64,000 nucleotides of DNA from JBLIDK01 sp047632595 (GTDB taxonomy: Bacteria > Bacteroidota > Bacteroidia > Sphingobacteriales > Sphingobacteriaceae), in assembly GCA_047632595.1 (NCBI GenBank), contig JBLIDK010000005.1, forward strand, positions 1 to 64,000, in the 5' to 3' direction. The notes under the pieces are model-generated. The model made no database searches and was not told the DNA's origin. It worked only from the letters and a program-made list of their open reading frames with translations. This document shows positions 8,164 through 17,654 of this stretch, piece by piece (positions within the stretch are counted from its first letter, which is position 1; each line of letters opens with the position of its first letter). The position numbers were made by a program, and so were the translations under genes.

Positions 8164-9672
8164 ATGAAACTACACGCACTGCGAGTTTATCCATCAAAAG
8201 AAAATCTTAAAAAAGAAGACCAACTAGCCTGGAAAATGGCAGCTATGGTAACCGATAAAACACCAATTAAAGAGGATGTGGTAGATATGGTTATTAATAG
8301 AGTTATTGACAACGCTTCTGTGGCAACCGCAAGTTTAAATAGAACACCAGTAGCAAACGCTCGTTCAATGGCCGTTACGCACCCGCGTGAGGGCGGCGCA
8401 ACTGTTTTTGGAAGATCTAACGATAGAACAGTTCATGCTGAATGGGCTGCTTGGGCAAACGGTACTGCTGTAAGAGAATTAGATTATCATGATACCTTTT
8501 TAGCAGCTGACTATTCTCACCCAGGTGATAGTATTCCCCCAATTATTGCTGTAGCGCAACAAAAAGGTAAAACTGGTGAGGATATTATTAGAGCATGTGT
8601 AGCCGCTTACGAGGTTCACGTAAACTTAGTTAAGGCAATTTGTCTTCACAAACATAAAATAGATCATATTGCTCACTTACTACCAGCACAAGCTGCAGGT
8701 ATTTGCGCTTTATTAGATCTTGATACCGAAACAACTTATCAAGCAATTCAACAAGCGCTTCATACTTCAATTAGTACTCGTCAGTCGCGTAAAGGTGAAA
8801 TTTCAAGCTGGAAAGCTTATGTTCCAGCTCATGGCGGAAAATTAGCTATTGAAGCAGTTGATAGAGCCATGCGTGGTGAAAAAAGTCCTTCGCCAATTTA
8901 TGAAGGAGAAGATTCAGTTATTGCTTGGATCCTTGATGGACCGGATGCACATTACGAAGTTCCTTTACCAGAAATTGGTGAAGAAAAAAGAGCGATTTTA
9001 GAAACGTACACAAAAGAGCATTCTGCAGAATATCAATCGCAAGCTTTAATTGACTTAGCATTTAGAATGCGTGATAACATCAAAGATTTTAATCAAATAA
9101 AATCAATACTAATTGAAACAAGTCACCATACACATTATGTAATTGGTACCGGTTCAAACGATCCTCAAAAATTTGATCCAAAAGCGAGTAGAGAGACCTT
9201 AGATCATAGCATCATGTATATTTTCACTGTTGCTTTACAAGATGGCGACTGGCATCATGTAAAAAGTTACGATCCAAAAAGAGCGCAACGTGAAGATACT
9301 GTAGCATTATGGAACAAAGTTTCAACAGTAGAAAAACCAAAATGGACAGAGCTTTATCATGTTATTGACCCTGATAAAAAAGCATTTGGTGGAAAAATTA
9401 TAATTACGATGAATGATGGTTCTGTAATTGAAGATGAAATGGAAAGAGCAAATGCACATCCAGCAGGAGCAAGGCCATTTGTTAGAAATAACTACGTCAA
9501 GAAATTTGATGACTTAGTTGAAGGTATTATTTCAAAAGAAGAACGAAATAGATTTATTTCTTTAGCAGAAAATTTAATGAATTTATCAGCTAACGATGTT
9601 AAACAACTAAATGTTCAAGCAGATCAACAATGGCTTTTACATAATGAACCAGATACAAGAGGAATATTTTAG
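8164..9672 (+). CDS. prpD: 2-methylcitrate dehydratase (MmgE/PrpD family)
   Basis: A 502-residue protein of the MmgE/PrpD family, slightly longer than Escherichia coli PrpD. Recognisable segments are RELDYHDTFLAADYSHPGDS near residue 112, the central AHGGKLAIEAVDRAMRGE, and the HSIMYIFTVALQDG region. It dehydrates 2-methylcitrate to 2-methyl-cis-aconitate in the cytoplasm. The stop codon directly abuts prpB, and prpC follows, so the three genes encode a methylcitrate cycle for propionyl-CoA oxidation. The context raises confidence beyond the family match, since other MmgE/PrpD members have different substrates. Confidence 0.9.
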   Translation: MKLHALRVYPSKENLKKEDQLAWKMAAMVTDKTPIKEDVVDMVINRVIDNASVATASLNRTPVANARSMAVTHPREGGATVFGRSNDRTVHAEWAAWANGTAVRELDYHDTFLAADYSHPGDSIPPIIAVAQQKGKTGEDIIRACVAAYEVHVNLVKAICLHKHKIDHIAHLLPAQAAGICALLDLDTETTYQAIQQALHTSISTRQSRKGEISSWKAYVPAHGGKLAIEAVDRAMRGEKSPSPIYEGEDSVIAWILDGPDAHYEVPLPEIGEEKRAILETYTKEHSAEYQSQALIDLAFRMRDNIKDFNQIKSILIETSHHTHYVIGTGSNDPQKFDPKASRETLDHSIMYIFTVALQDGDWHHVKSYDPKRAQREDTVALWNKVSTVEKPKWTELYHVIDPDKKAFGGKIIITMNDGSVIEDEMERANAHPAGARPFVRNNYVKKFDDLVEGIISKEERNRFISLAENLMNLSANDVKQLNVQADQQWLLHNEPDTRGIF

Positions 9673-10566
9673 ATGATAATAAGCAGTCAAACCCCAGAAG
9701 CCAAAAGAAGAAGTTTTCGAGAGGCATTAAATTCAGGTAAATTATTGCAATTTCCTGGGGCTTACAATCCAATGGTAGCAATGTTGGTTGAACAACATGG
9801 TTTCGATGGAGTATATGTAAGTGGTGCAGTAATGGCTAATTCATTGGGTTTGCCAGATATCGGTTTAACCACATTGTCTGAAGTGGCTAGTACTGCTTCA
9901 AACATTGCAAAAGTTACTTCATTGCCTACTATCATGGATATTGATACAGGTTTTGGTGAAACAATGAGTGTAGTTCGAACCATTAAGGAATTGGAGTTTA
10001 TGGGAATTGCAGGTTGTCATTTAGAAGATCAAGTGAACCCAAAACGATGCGGCCATTTAGACAATAAAGAATTGGTAACCGTTGACGCAATGGTGCAGAA
10101 AGTTAAAGCTGCAGCTGATGCTAAAACAGACCCTAACTTCTTATTAATTGCAAGAACAGATGCTAGAGCTAGTGAAGGGTTGGAAAAGGCCATAGATCGT
10201 GCTAAAGCATATGTTGATGCAGGAGCTGATATGATATTTCCTGAAGCAATGAAGGATGAATCAGAATTTGCTGCTTTTAGAAAGGCTATAAATGTGCCTC
10301 TTTTAGCTAATATGACTGAATTTGGTAAATCTAGATTGCTAGATAAAAAGGAGTTAGAAGGATTAGGATATAACCTAGTTATTTATCCTGTTACCACTCA
10401 ACGTTTAGCCATGAAAGCTGTTGAAGATGGTTTATCAGTTATCAAATCTACAGGTACACAGGAATCAGTAGTTGATAGAATGCAAACAAGGAAAAGACTT
10501 TATGAGGTTTTAGGCTACGAAGAGTACAATACATTTGACAGTAGCATTTACAATTTTGAATTATAA
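9673..10566 (+). CDS. prpB: 2-methylisocitrate lyase
   Basis: A 297-residue member of the isocitrate lyase/PEP mutase superfamily. The catalytic loop KRCGH is at residues 124-128 with the nucleophilic Cys126, preceded by the metal-binding region MDIDTGFGE and HLEDQ. FPGAYNPMVAMLVEQHGFDGVYVSGAV is the typical N-terminal strand-helix of PrpB. It cleaves 2-methylisocitrate to pyruvate and succinate. It begins immediately after the prpD stop and ends 9 bp before prpC, so the genes are co-translated. Confidence 0.93.
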   Translation: MIISSQTPEAKRRSFREALNSGKLLQFPGAYNPMVAMLVEQHGFDGVYVSGAVMANSLGLPDIGLTTLSEVASTASNIAKVTSLPTIMDIDTGFGETMSVVRTIKELEFMGIAGCHLEDQVNPKRCGHLDNKELVTVDAMVQKVKAAADAKTDPNFLLIARTDARASEGLEKAIDRAKAYVDAGADMIFPEAMKDESEFAAFRKAINVPLLANMTEFGKSRLLDKKELEGLGYNLVIYPVTTQRLAMKAVEDGLSVIKSTGTQESVVDRMQTRKRLYEVLGYEEYNTFDSSIYNFEL

Positions 10567-10575
10567 AAGAATATT

Positions 10576-11715
10576 ATGAGCACAGCAACAGATAAATTAA
10601 GAGTACCTGCAGGTTTAGCAGGTGTAATTACTGATGATACTAAAGTATCTAAGGTGATGCCAGAGATCAATTCACTAACCTATAGAGGCTATCCTGTTCA
10701 AGATTTGGCTGAAGTTTGTTCATTTGAAGAAGTAGCTTTTCTACTTGTTAACGAAGAGCTACCAAATCAAAAAGAATTGGATGCTTTTGTCGCTAAAGAA
10801 AGATCTAAAAGAGCTATCTCGACGGATTTACTGAATAGTATCAAAACTTTCCCTAAAAAGGCTCATCCAATGGACACACTTCGTACAGGTGTAAGTTTCT
10901 TAGGAATGGAAGATGAACGTACTTGGGACAGTTCTAAAGACACAAACCAAGATAAGTTTATTGGAATGTTAGCACGCATACCAACAATCATTGCGGCTAC
11001 TTACAGACATTCAATTGGAAAAGATTTTATTGCTCCAAAAAGTGATTTAACAATGTCTGAAAACTTTTTCCATATGTGTTTTGGCAAAGTTCCTGCAAAA
11101 GAAATTGTGAAAGCTTTTGATGTTTCTTTAATTCTTTATGCAGAACATAGTTTTAATGCTTCAACTTTTGCGGCAAGAGTTATTACTTCAACTACAACTG
11201 ACATTTATTCAGCTGTTGTTGGTGGTATTGGAGCTTTAAAAGGACCATTACATGGTGGCGCAAACGAGCAAGTAATGCACATGCTTAAAGAAGTTGGTGA
11301 AGCAAGCAAAGCGCGTGAGTGGATGCTTGATGCATTAGCAAACAAGAAAAAAATAATGGGCTTCGGGCATAGAGTTTATAGAAACGGTGATAGTCGTGTG
11401 CCTACTATGCAAAAGTACACTGAGAAGATGGCCAAGTTTACTGGCGCTGAAAAGTGGTTAGAAATAGCCAACATCTTAAACAAAACAATGGTAGATGAAA
11501 AGGGAATTTATCCAAACTTAGATTTTCCTGCTGGTCCTGCTTACTATATGATGGGATTTGAAATTGAAATGTTTACTCCAATTTTTGTAATGAGTAGAAT
11601 TACAGGATGGAGTGCCCATATCATGGAACAAAATGAAAATAATAAGTTGATCAGACCTTTAAGTGAATACACGGGTGAAGGAAAGAGAGAAATTACTCCT
11701 TTGACACAACGTTAA
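10576..11715 (+). CDS. prpC: 2-methylcitrate synthase (citrate synthase family)
   Basis: A 379-residue short-type citrate synthase. The catalytic residues lie in LHGGANEQVMHML (His), MGFGHRVYRNGDSR (His) and NLDFPAGPAYYMMG (Asp). The length and the position as third gene behind prpD and prpB favour methylcitrate synthase, which condenses propionyl-CoA with oxaloacetate; many such enzymes also accept acetyl-CoA, so this could provide citrate synthase activity as well. A strong terminator follows the stop codon. Confidence 0.88.
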   Translation: MSTATDKLRVPAGLAGVITDDTKVSKVMPEINSLTYRGYPVQDLAEVCSFEEVAFLLVNEELPNQKELDAFVAKERSKRAISTDLLNSIKTFPKKAHPMDTLRTGVSFLGMEDERTWDSSKDTNQDKFIGMLARIPTIIAATYRHSIGKDFIAPKSDLTMSENFFHMCFGKVPAKEIVKAFDVSLILYAEHSFNASTFAARVITSTTTDIYSAVVGGIGALKGPLHGGANEQVMHMLKEVGEASKAREWMLDALANKKKIMGFGHRVYRNGDSRVPTMQKYTEKMAKFTGAEKWLEIANILNKTMVDEKGIYPNLDFPAGPAYYMMGFEIEMFTPIFVMSRITGWSAHIMEQNENNKLIRPLSEYTGEGKREITPLTQR

Positions 11716-11730
11716 TAAATTATAAATCTA

Positions 11731-11772
11731 AAAAGCCTCCAACTAGACTTAGTCAAATTGGAGGCTTTTTTT
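11731..11772. terminator. Bidirectional terminator between prpC and bcp
   Basis: A 12-bp perfect stem (11731-11742 with 11758-11769) with flanking A and T tracts lies between the convergent prpC and bcp genes and can serve both strands. Confidence 0.85.
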
Positions 11773-11789
11773 AATACGTTTTGTTTTTA

Positions 11790-12245
11790 CTAATTGGACA
11801 AAATTTGCTCAGTATGCGTTCCAGCTTTTACTTTTGAAATAACATTCTCAATCACCCCTTTTTCATCTATTACAAAAGTGGTTCTAATTGTTCCGTCAAA
11901 CTCTCGTCCCATAAACTTCTTAGGTCCCCAAACGCCAAAGGCACTGTGAACCTCTTTATCTACATCCGCTATTAAATCATATTGAAAATTATACTTCTTT
12001 ATAAAATTTTGATGTTTCTTCTCAGTGTCTGTACTAACCCCAATTACTTTGTACCCTGCTTTAACCAAGTCTTCATAATTGTCGCGTAAATTACAAGCTG
12101 TTGTTGTACAAGTAGGAGTGTTGTCTCTTGGGTAAAAGAATACAATTAGCTTGTTTCCCTTATAATCCTCAAGTTTAATCTCTCTACCGTCTTGAACTAT
12201 TCCTTTGAAGTTTGGCGCTTGATCGCCTATTTTTAAATGTGTCAT
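11790..12245 (-). CDS. bcp: Thioredoxin-dependent peroxiredoxin (Bcp/PrxQ type)
   Basis: A 151-residue peroxiredoxin read from ATG 12245, giving MTHLKIGDQAPNFKG. The frame stays open a further 19 codons upstream, but that part overlaps the M23 gene and is not expected in the family. The peroxidatic Cys is in FYPRDNTPTCTTTACNLRD, with a second Cys five residues later as in PrxQ. It reduces hydroperoxides using thioredoxin. It follows the M23 peptidase gene with a 1-bp gap on the same strand. Confidence 0.9.
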   Translation of the reverse strand: MTHLKIGDQAPNFKGIVQDGREIKLEDYKGNKLIVFFYPRDNTPTCTTTACNLRDNYEDLVKAGYKVIGVSTDTEKKHQNFIKKYNFQYDLIADVDKEVHSAFGVWGPKKFMGREFDGTIRTTFVIDEKGVIENVISKVKAGTHTEQILSN

Positions 12246-12246
12246 A

Positions 12247-14028
12247 TTAATAATAAAATGTAGAGTTGAATACAGAACTGTTTCCTCTCTTATCCTTAAC
12301 AACTAATTTGAAATCGTGTTTTCCGTTAGTCAACTCTTTATCAAAAAAGTAAGTCAACAAGTTATACTTTGAATCGTATTCCATTAACACCCATTCATCA
12401 TCAATAGTTGGGTAGTAGCTGGCAATTCCGCTTAATTTGTCGCTAATTGCCATTCTGAATCGGCTGCGACCTCTTAAATTTTTCCCATTATATAAGTCAA
12501 TAGAACGTATTCTTGGGGCAACGGTGTCAATAGTAATGTAGAAGGTGCCAAAGTAGCGACTACGAGCCTTTAAATAACCGCCTTCAAAGTATCCACCTTC
12601 ATAACCAGAGGTAGTACTCACCAGGCAAAGTTTATCTATTAAATAAGGTGGTACCTCTTTAGTTGGTTCTATCCAAATATTGAAAAAGCTATGCACTGGC
12701 TCACAGTATGTATGAACTTGATGTTTGTCACTCCATGATGAACTGCCCATGCTTATTACATTATACCTAAAGTCAATATCGTTATACAAAGCAGTTGAGG
12801 CTAAAGAAATATAAAAATTTTCAGCCCTAAAATCGTTTACCTTATTAACACTAAAACGAGTTGGTGAAGTTGAAATTTCAGAATTATTATTAGGGATTTC
12901 ACTTTTTACAGTAAAGGTTAATGTCGACGTAGCGCCATAAACATCCTTTACGATGTATTTTAACTGATGCGTTTTATTATCATTAAAATCAATAACTCCA
13001 TTTACGGTTCTATCGTAAATGCTTAGCTTGTTACCTGGATCAATAAATGATTTTTGGTATCGAAGACCACGGGTTTTACTTGTGCAGTAGTCTATTAATG
13101 AATTAATATAACGAGTTTCACTAAATGCTACTTTTTCCACATCTTGATAATGAATTCTTTTTCCATCAAGTAGTAGTTCTATGGAGTAAGTGCCACAACG
13201 ATTTCTTGCTGCATTTAATCGATCAAAGGCCTTAATTGAAAAACCTATTTTGCCACTTACCAAAGGCTGACGTAAACCTTCAATTACATTTGATTGATTT
13301 CCAACAATAGAATAGGTTCTATTTGAATTTCTACCATCAATTCGGGCATTTTCAGATTTTGGAATTAACATAAGTCCGTTAATTGTAGGAGGAATTGAGT
13401 CTTCGATATCAAATCCAAACAACAAAGGATTTAATGTCTCTTCTTTTGCATTTCTTATTTCAAAGTGAAGGTGTGGTGCTGTAGAACCTCCAGAATTACC
13501 ACTTATGGCAATTACATCGCCTTTTTTAACAAACAACTCATTTGGCTTTGGATATAAATCCAAGGCGTAATTTTTATTCTTGTACTGCTGGTCTTTGAAA
13601 AAGTCGTCTATTTCAGGATTGAATTTTAATAAGTGTGCAAAGACTGTTTTTAGTCCGTTAGGGTGTTGCAAGTAAATAGCTTTTCCATAACCTCCCCATT
13701 GTGCTTTAACGCGATATACATAGCCATCAGCTGGCGCGATCACATTAAAACCTTGCCTTCCCATTGTTTTAATATCAATTCCACCATGAAAGTGGTTGTT
13801 ACGCAATTCCGCAAAATTTCCCGCTAGAATTAAAGGTATTTCTAATGGAGAAGAAAAATAGTTCTTTGAATAACTTGCGGTATTGTCTTTGTTTGGATGA
13901 AAGTCAGTAGCCTCTGTTGATGTTATTTCGTTTTTTGCATAAGAAATTGTAGCGGACCAAAAGCCAAGTACTAATATGAAAAAAGACAATAAATAGATTT
14001 GAAAATTTAAGTGGTTTAATTTAATCAT
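12247..14028 (-). CDS. M23 (LytM) family metallopeptidase with C-terminal beta-rich region
   Basis: A 593-residue exported protein; the N-terminus (residues 9-31) is a hydrophobic signal segment. The LytM/M23 domain lies near residues 65-210, with zinc ligands in NNHFHGGIDIK and TAPHLHFEIRN, and APADGYVYRVKAQWGGYGKAIYL between them. The last 350 residues are predicted mainly beta and are not recognised. It should cut peptidoglycan peptide cross-links in the periplasm. The long C-terminal extension is typical of Bacteroidota M23 proteins. Its start overlaps the FAH-family stop by 4 bases (ATGA). Confidence 0.82.
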   Translation of the reverse strand: MIKLNHLNFQIYLLSFFILVLGFWSATISYAKNEITSTEATDFHPNKDNTASYSKNYFSSPLEIPLILAGNFAELRNNHFHGGIDIKTMGRQGFNVIAPADGYVYRVKAQWGGYGKAIYLQHPNGLKTVFAHLLKFNPEIDDFFKDQQYKNKNYALDLYPKPNELFVKKGDVIAISGNSGGSTAPHLHFEIRNAKEETLNPLLFGFDIEDSIPPTINGLMLIPKSENARIDGRNSNRTYSIVGNQSNVIEGLRQPLVSGKIGFSIKAFDRLNAARNRCGTYSIELLLDGKRIHYQDVEKVAFSETRYINSLIDYCTSKTRGLRYQKSFIDPGNKLSIYDRTVNGVIDFNDNKTHQLKYIVKDVYGATSTLTFTVKSEIPNNNSEISTSPTRFSVNKVNDFRAENFYISLASTALYNDIDFRYNVISMGSSSWSDKHQVHTYCEPVHSFFNIWIEPTKEVPPYLIDKLCLVSTTSGYEGGYFEGGYLKARSRYFGTFYITIDTVAPRIRSIDLYNGKNLRGRSRFRMAISDKLSGIASYYPTIDDEWVLMEYDSKYNLLTYFFDKELTNGKHDFKLVVKDKRGNSSVFNSTFYY

Positions 14029-14636
14029 CTTATTTCAACCAATAATTTTTTGTTGTTTTCAATAAATGCTTCTAGTTTATCACCTATTTTAATTGGTCCA
14101 ACACCTTCGGGTGTTCCAGTAAAAATTAAATCGCCTTTTTGAAGTGTGAAATAAGTTGAGATGTAGGCTATTACTTCTTCAAAAGTAAATAATAGGTCTT
14201 TAGTATTTCCTTGTTGAACAACCGTATCATTTTTCTTTAAACTGAATTCAATGTTGTTTAAATCTTGGAATTCTGAAATAGGAATAAACTCACTAATAGG
14301 AGCGGAGCTGTCAAATCCTTTAGCAATTTCCCAAGGTTTACCAGCTTCTTTTAACTTGTTTTGAATATCACGTGCAGTGAAATCAATGCCAATTCCAATT
14401 TGGTCAATATAATTTTTGGCGAATTTAGGAGCTATTTTCTTACCGTTTTTGCCAATCTTCAAAACAATCTCCACTTCATAGTGAATGTCGTTTGAGAATG
14501 TTGGATGATAAAAAGGCTTATTGTTTTTCAGTAAAGCAGTAGGGGGCTTAGAAAAGATAACAGGTTCTTTTGGAACTGGATTGTTTAATTCTTTAGCATG
14601 AGCAGCGTAGTTTCTGCCTATGGCAAAAATCTTCAT
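14025..14636 (-). CDS. Fumarylacetoacetate hydrolase (FAH) family protein
   Basis: A 203-residue single-domain FAH-family enzyme. The N-terminal IGRNYAAHAKELNNPVP, the metal-binding Glu residues in YEVEIVLKIG, IDFTARDIQNKLKEAGKPW and the C-terminal IFTGTPEGVGPIK are all typical. This size class includes acylpyruvases and oxaloacetate tautomerases/decarboxylases; the substrate cannot be decided from sequence. It is translationally coupled to the downstream M23 gene, which is probably a coincidence of operon packing. Confidence 0.85.
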   Translation of the reverse strand: MKIFAIGRNYAAHAKELNNPVPKEPVIFSKPPTALLKNNKPFYHPTFSNDIHYEVEIVLKIGKNGKKIAPKFAKNYIDQIGIGIDFTARDIQNKLKEAGKPWEIAKGFDSSAPISEFIPISEFQDLNNIEFSLKKNDTVVQQGNTKDLLFTFEEVIAYISTYFTLQKGDLIFTGTPEGVGPIKIGDKLEAFIENNKKLLVEIR

Positions 14637-14660
14637 AAACTGAAATTTGAAATGATTAAA

Positions 14661-15047
14661 TTATTTTTTGTTGATGCGCTTTACCGCTACAACTTCTTCG
14701 TCAAAGGTAACTTTAACAAAGTACATTCCCCTAGGCATTTCAAAATCAATAAAGAAATTTTGAAAATAGGAGTTTTGAGTGATTGTTTCATTAGTAAGTT
14801 CAGCAACTTGCTTGCCAATTACATTGTAGATTGAAATATTCAGTCGGCCTGGTTTATCAAATTCTAAACTTACGTTTAAATTTTGCTCTACCGGGTTTGG
14901 GTAAAAATTTGATTGAACAAGTACCTTATCAGGTGAATCAGATGCAATATTTTCCCACCAATAATCGTTAGAAATACTGTTATATCCCTGCACCGTTGTG
15001 GCAGAAAATATTAAAATAGCAGAAAAAAGGGTTAAAAAGTACTTCAT
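14661..15047 (-). CDS. Small secreted protein with T9SS type A sorting domain
   Basis: A 128-residue protein consisting of a signal peptide (residues 1-21, ending VQG), a spacer of about 25 residues and a T9SS C-terminal domain: FYPNPVEQNLNVSLEF, LNISIYNVIGKQVAEL, MPRGMYFVKVTFDEEVVAVKRI. Such nearly domain-only proteins are exported by T9SS and anchored or released at the cell surface. No functional domain other than the sorting domain is visible, so the role is unknown. Confidence 0.8.
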   Translation of the reverse strand: MKYFLTLFSAILIFSATTVQGYNSISNDYWWENIASDSPDKVLVQSNFYPNPVEQNLNVSLEFDKPGRLNISIYNVIGKQVAELTNETITQNSYFQNFFIDFEMPRGMYFVKVTFDEEVVAVKRINKK

Positions 15048-15084
15048 GTTTATTAGGGAAATAGACCTATCAATGGTTTAAATT

Positions 15085-16800
15085 CTAGGAGAAAGATACG
15101 GATTTTATCTCAGAATGTATAAATTGCACTAATTCCTTTACGTAATCTTGGCTAAAATCAAATTTAACACCCGCCGCAGCATACAATTCTGGGATGGTCT
15201 TGGTATAGCCTAATGAAAGAGCGTATAGGTATTGTTCAACAGTTTTTTCAGGATTTTCCTTGTAGTTTTTCCAGATTGCAATAGCACCTAACTGTGCCAT
15301 TCCATATTCAATATAGTAAAATGGAACTTCATATAAATGAAGTTGTTTTTGCCATAGATATGATTTGTTTTTTTCTAAATCATCCCAGTTTGTAAAGCCA
15401 GAACCAAATCTTGAATAGATTTCCTTCCAACTTGATTTTCGTTCCTCTAAGCTATGGGTTGGGTTTTCATAAATGTAGTGTTGGAAAGTATCAATTGCTG
15501 CAACCCAAGGTAAGGTCTCAATAACCCCTTTTAGTTGCTCCACTTTTGCACGTTTTAAACTTTCTTCATCGGTAAAAAAAATATCCCAATGCTCCATGCT
15601 CATTAATTCCATACTCATGCTTGCTAATTCTGCTACTTCAGAAGGGCAATTTTTGAAAGCATGTAATGGTAAATGGGCACTTTGGAAAGTATGAACAGCA
15701 TGACCACCTTCATGAACCATTGTAGTTAAGTCTCCGAAAGAGTTACTAGCATTCATAAAAATAAAAGGCATGTCGGTTTCGGCTAAAGGATAATTATAAC
15801 CTCCTGGAGCTTTTCCCTTTCTAGATTCTAGATCAAATAACTTGTTGCTTTGCATTGTTTTTAAGCAATCTGCAGCAATTGGGTGTACTTCAGCAAAGCA
15901 AGCAATAGATTTTGATACTAGTTCATCTGCTCCTTTAAATGGTTTTAGAGCATCTTTTCCTTCTGGGTCAACTTGCATATCCCAAGGTTTTAAAAAATCT
16001 AAACCAAGTTTGTTTTTTCTTTCATTTGCAAATTCCTGTAAAACTGGTACCACTTCTTTTTCAATTGAAGTATGAAATAGATAGCAGTCATTAACAGTGT
16101 AGTCAAATCGCCCAAGGTTTTTGAACATGTAATCCCTGAAGTTATCAAAACCTGCATTTTTAGCAACTTCAGTTCTCTTGGCGATTAATGATGAGTAAAG
16201 CGCATCTAAGTCTTTGTTTTTTGCTAAACGAACGTTGGCAATTTTATGGAAAACAGCTTTTCTGGTTTCACGATCAGTGCTTTTTAAGTAATTAGCTGCT
16301 TGTTGAATGGTGTACTCTTTGCCATTGTGTTCAATGCTTAAACTTCCAGAAATTGCTCCAAATTGTTGTGCTTCTACTTGCAGCTGACTTAGTAAATCAA
16401 TATTTTCTTCTCTAAAAATTTCTATTGCACTTTTAATTCCTCTTAAGTAAATATCAAAGCCAGCTTCAGTTAACTGTTCACTTAGTGGATGATTTGCAAA
16501 TTTTTTGTTTAGCTGATCGGAGAATGGAGCTATTTTGGGCTCAATTTCGGTCGCAAAATGCTCGAAGTCGTTTCTCAGCTTTTCGTTCTCGGTATCGCAA
16601 CTCATCCTAATATATTTCCAAGCCATGTCTTCGCTAAGCACAGCTTCAAGTTCATTCATGTTTTCGAGCCACGAAATAAGTTCTTCTTTGGTCTTAATTT
16701 CTCGAGAACATAATTCTTCAAGATAAGGCAATATTTTATCCCAAGTTATTTCTAAATCATTTGATAAATAGTTACGAGCTTTAGTTACTTTCGAATTCAT
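15085..16800 (-). CDS. M3 family oligoendopeptidase (PepF type)
   Basis: A 571-residue zinc metallopeptidase. The HExxH motif is in TTMVHEGGHAVHTFQS, with the third ligand Glu in CPSEVAELASMSMELMS. The preceding ETDMPFIFMNASNSFGDLTT and the C-terminal YIEYGMAQLGAIAIWKNY match the M3 family (oligoendopeptidase F/thimet group). There is no signal peptide, so it is cytoplasmic and probably trims peptides. It overlaps the ubiA stop codon by one base (TAATG), suggesting co-translation in the order engB-ubiA-pepF. Confidence 0.88.
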   Translation of the reverse strand: MNSKVTKARNYLSNDLEITWDKILPYLEELCSREIKTKEELISWLENMNELEAVLSEDMAWKYIRMSCDTENEKLRNDFEHFATEIEPKIAPFSDQLNKKFANHPLSEQLTEAGFDIYLRGIKSAIEIFREENIDLLSQLQVEAQQFGAISGSLSIEHNGKEYTIQQAANYLKSTDRETRKAVFHKIANVRLAKNKDLDALYSSLIAKRTEVAKNAGFDNFRDYMFKNLGRFDYTVNDCYLFHTSIEKEVVPVLQEFANERKNKLGLDFLKPWDMQVDPEGKDALKPFKGADELVSKSIACFAEVHPIAADCLKTMQSNKLFDLESRKGKAPGGYNYPLAETDMPFIFMNASNSFGDLTTMVHEGGHAVHTFQSAHLPLHAFKNCPSEVAELASMSMELMSMEHWDIFFTDEESLKRAKVEQLKGVIETLPWVAAIDTFQHYIYENPTHSLEERKSSWKEIYSRFGSGFTNWDDLEKNKSYLWQKQLHLYEVPFYYIEYGMAQLGAIAIWKNYKENPEKTVEQYLYALSLGYTKTIPELYAAAGVKFDFSQDYVKELVQFIHSEIKSVSFS

Positions 16801-17654
16801 TATTTTGTACTAAAATATTCAAGGATGAAGAAGCAACAGAAAACGATGCTTGCGACCCCATTGGTGGTGAAAAATGCTAAATTGACTTTACTTAAGTCGT
16901 TTTTTTTGACCAAAGTATGTTGATATATTAAAAGAGCTATAAATAAGCTTGTTCCAATCCAATACCAAGAGCCAAATTCCGAAATAATTCCCGGAATTAC
17001 AATTGTAATTGCAGTTAAAATGTGAATTATTGTTGAAAACAATAAAGCTCGACCTTTTCCCAGCTTAGTTGGGATAGATTTTAAGTTCAATGATTTATCA
17101 AAATCTATGTCTTGTAAAGCATAAATAACATCAAAGCCACTTACCCAAGTTAATACTGCAATACCAAATAAAATTGGTAAAATATGAAAGTTTCCAGTTA
17201 TTGCTAAATAAGCTCCGATAGGGGCCAATGCAAGACCTAATCCCAAAACAAAATGGCAAAGCCAAGTATATCGCTTGGTATAGCTGTACCCTAAAATTAC
17301 AAGAAGTGCTATAGGGCTCAAAAAGAAGCATATAGTATTTATAAAGTAGGTGGTTATTACAAAAGCTAGACAGTTAATAATCACAAAAATTAATGCGTTT
17401 TTTGGTGAAATTATCCCTGCCGGTATCTCTCTAACCTTTGTTCTTGGATTTTTAGCATCTATTTCTCTATCAATATACCTATTAAACGCCATGGCTGCAT
17501 TTCTGGCAAATATCATTGCCAAAACAATTAGAATAAGCGGTTTAAATTGAAATGATTGAGGTTCTAAAAGGTAGGCTAGAAGCATTCCCACTATTGCAAA
17601 GGGCATTGCAAAAATTACGTGTGAAAATTTTATTAATGAAAGATAATTTCGCAC
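16800..17654 (-). CDS. UbiA-family prenyltransferase
   Basis: A 284-residue integral membrane protein with eight or nine hydrophobic segments. The first Asp-rich motif is FNRYIDREIDAKNPRT, preceding REIPAG; the second is DVIYALQDIDFDKS. These Mg-diphosphate motifs define the UbiA superfamily. Close Bacteroidota relatives are annotated as 4-hydroxybenzoate octaprenyltransferase, but the organism has menaquinone genes (ubiE/menG across the divergent promoter), so the actual aromatic acceptor is uncertain. Start codon GTG at 17654 overlaps the engB stop by one base. Confidence 0.82.
   Translation of the reverse strand: MRNYLSLIKFSHVIFAMPFAIVGMLLAYLLEPQSFQFKPLILIVLAMIFARNAAMAFNRYIDREIDAKNPRTKVREIPAGIISPKNALIFVIINCLAFVITTYFINTICFFLSPIALLVILGYSYTKRYTWLCHFVLGLGLALAPIGAYLAITGNFHILPILFGIAVLTWVSGFDVIYALQDIDFDKSLNLKSIPTKLGKGRALLFSTIIHILTAITIVIPGIISEFGSWYWIGTSLFIALLIYQHTLVKKNDLSKVNLAFFTTNGVASIVFCCFFILEYFSTK

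Noticed and set aside
12246..12302. N-terminal extension of the Bcp peroxiredoxin
   Set aside because: It overlaps the M23 gene, is not expected in the family, and ATG 12245 gives the normal N-terminus.
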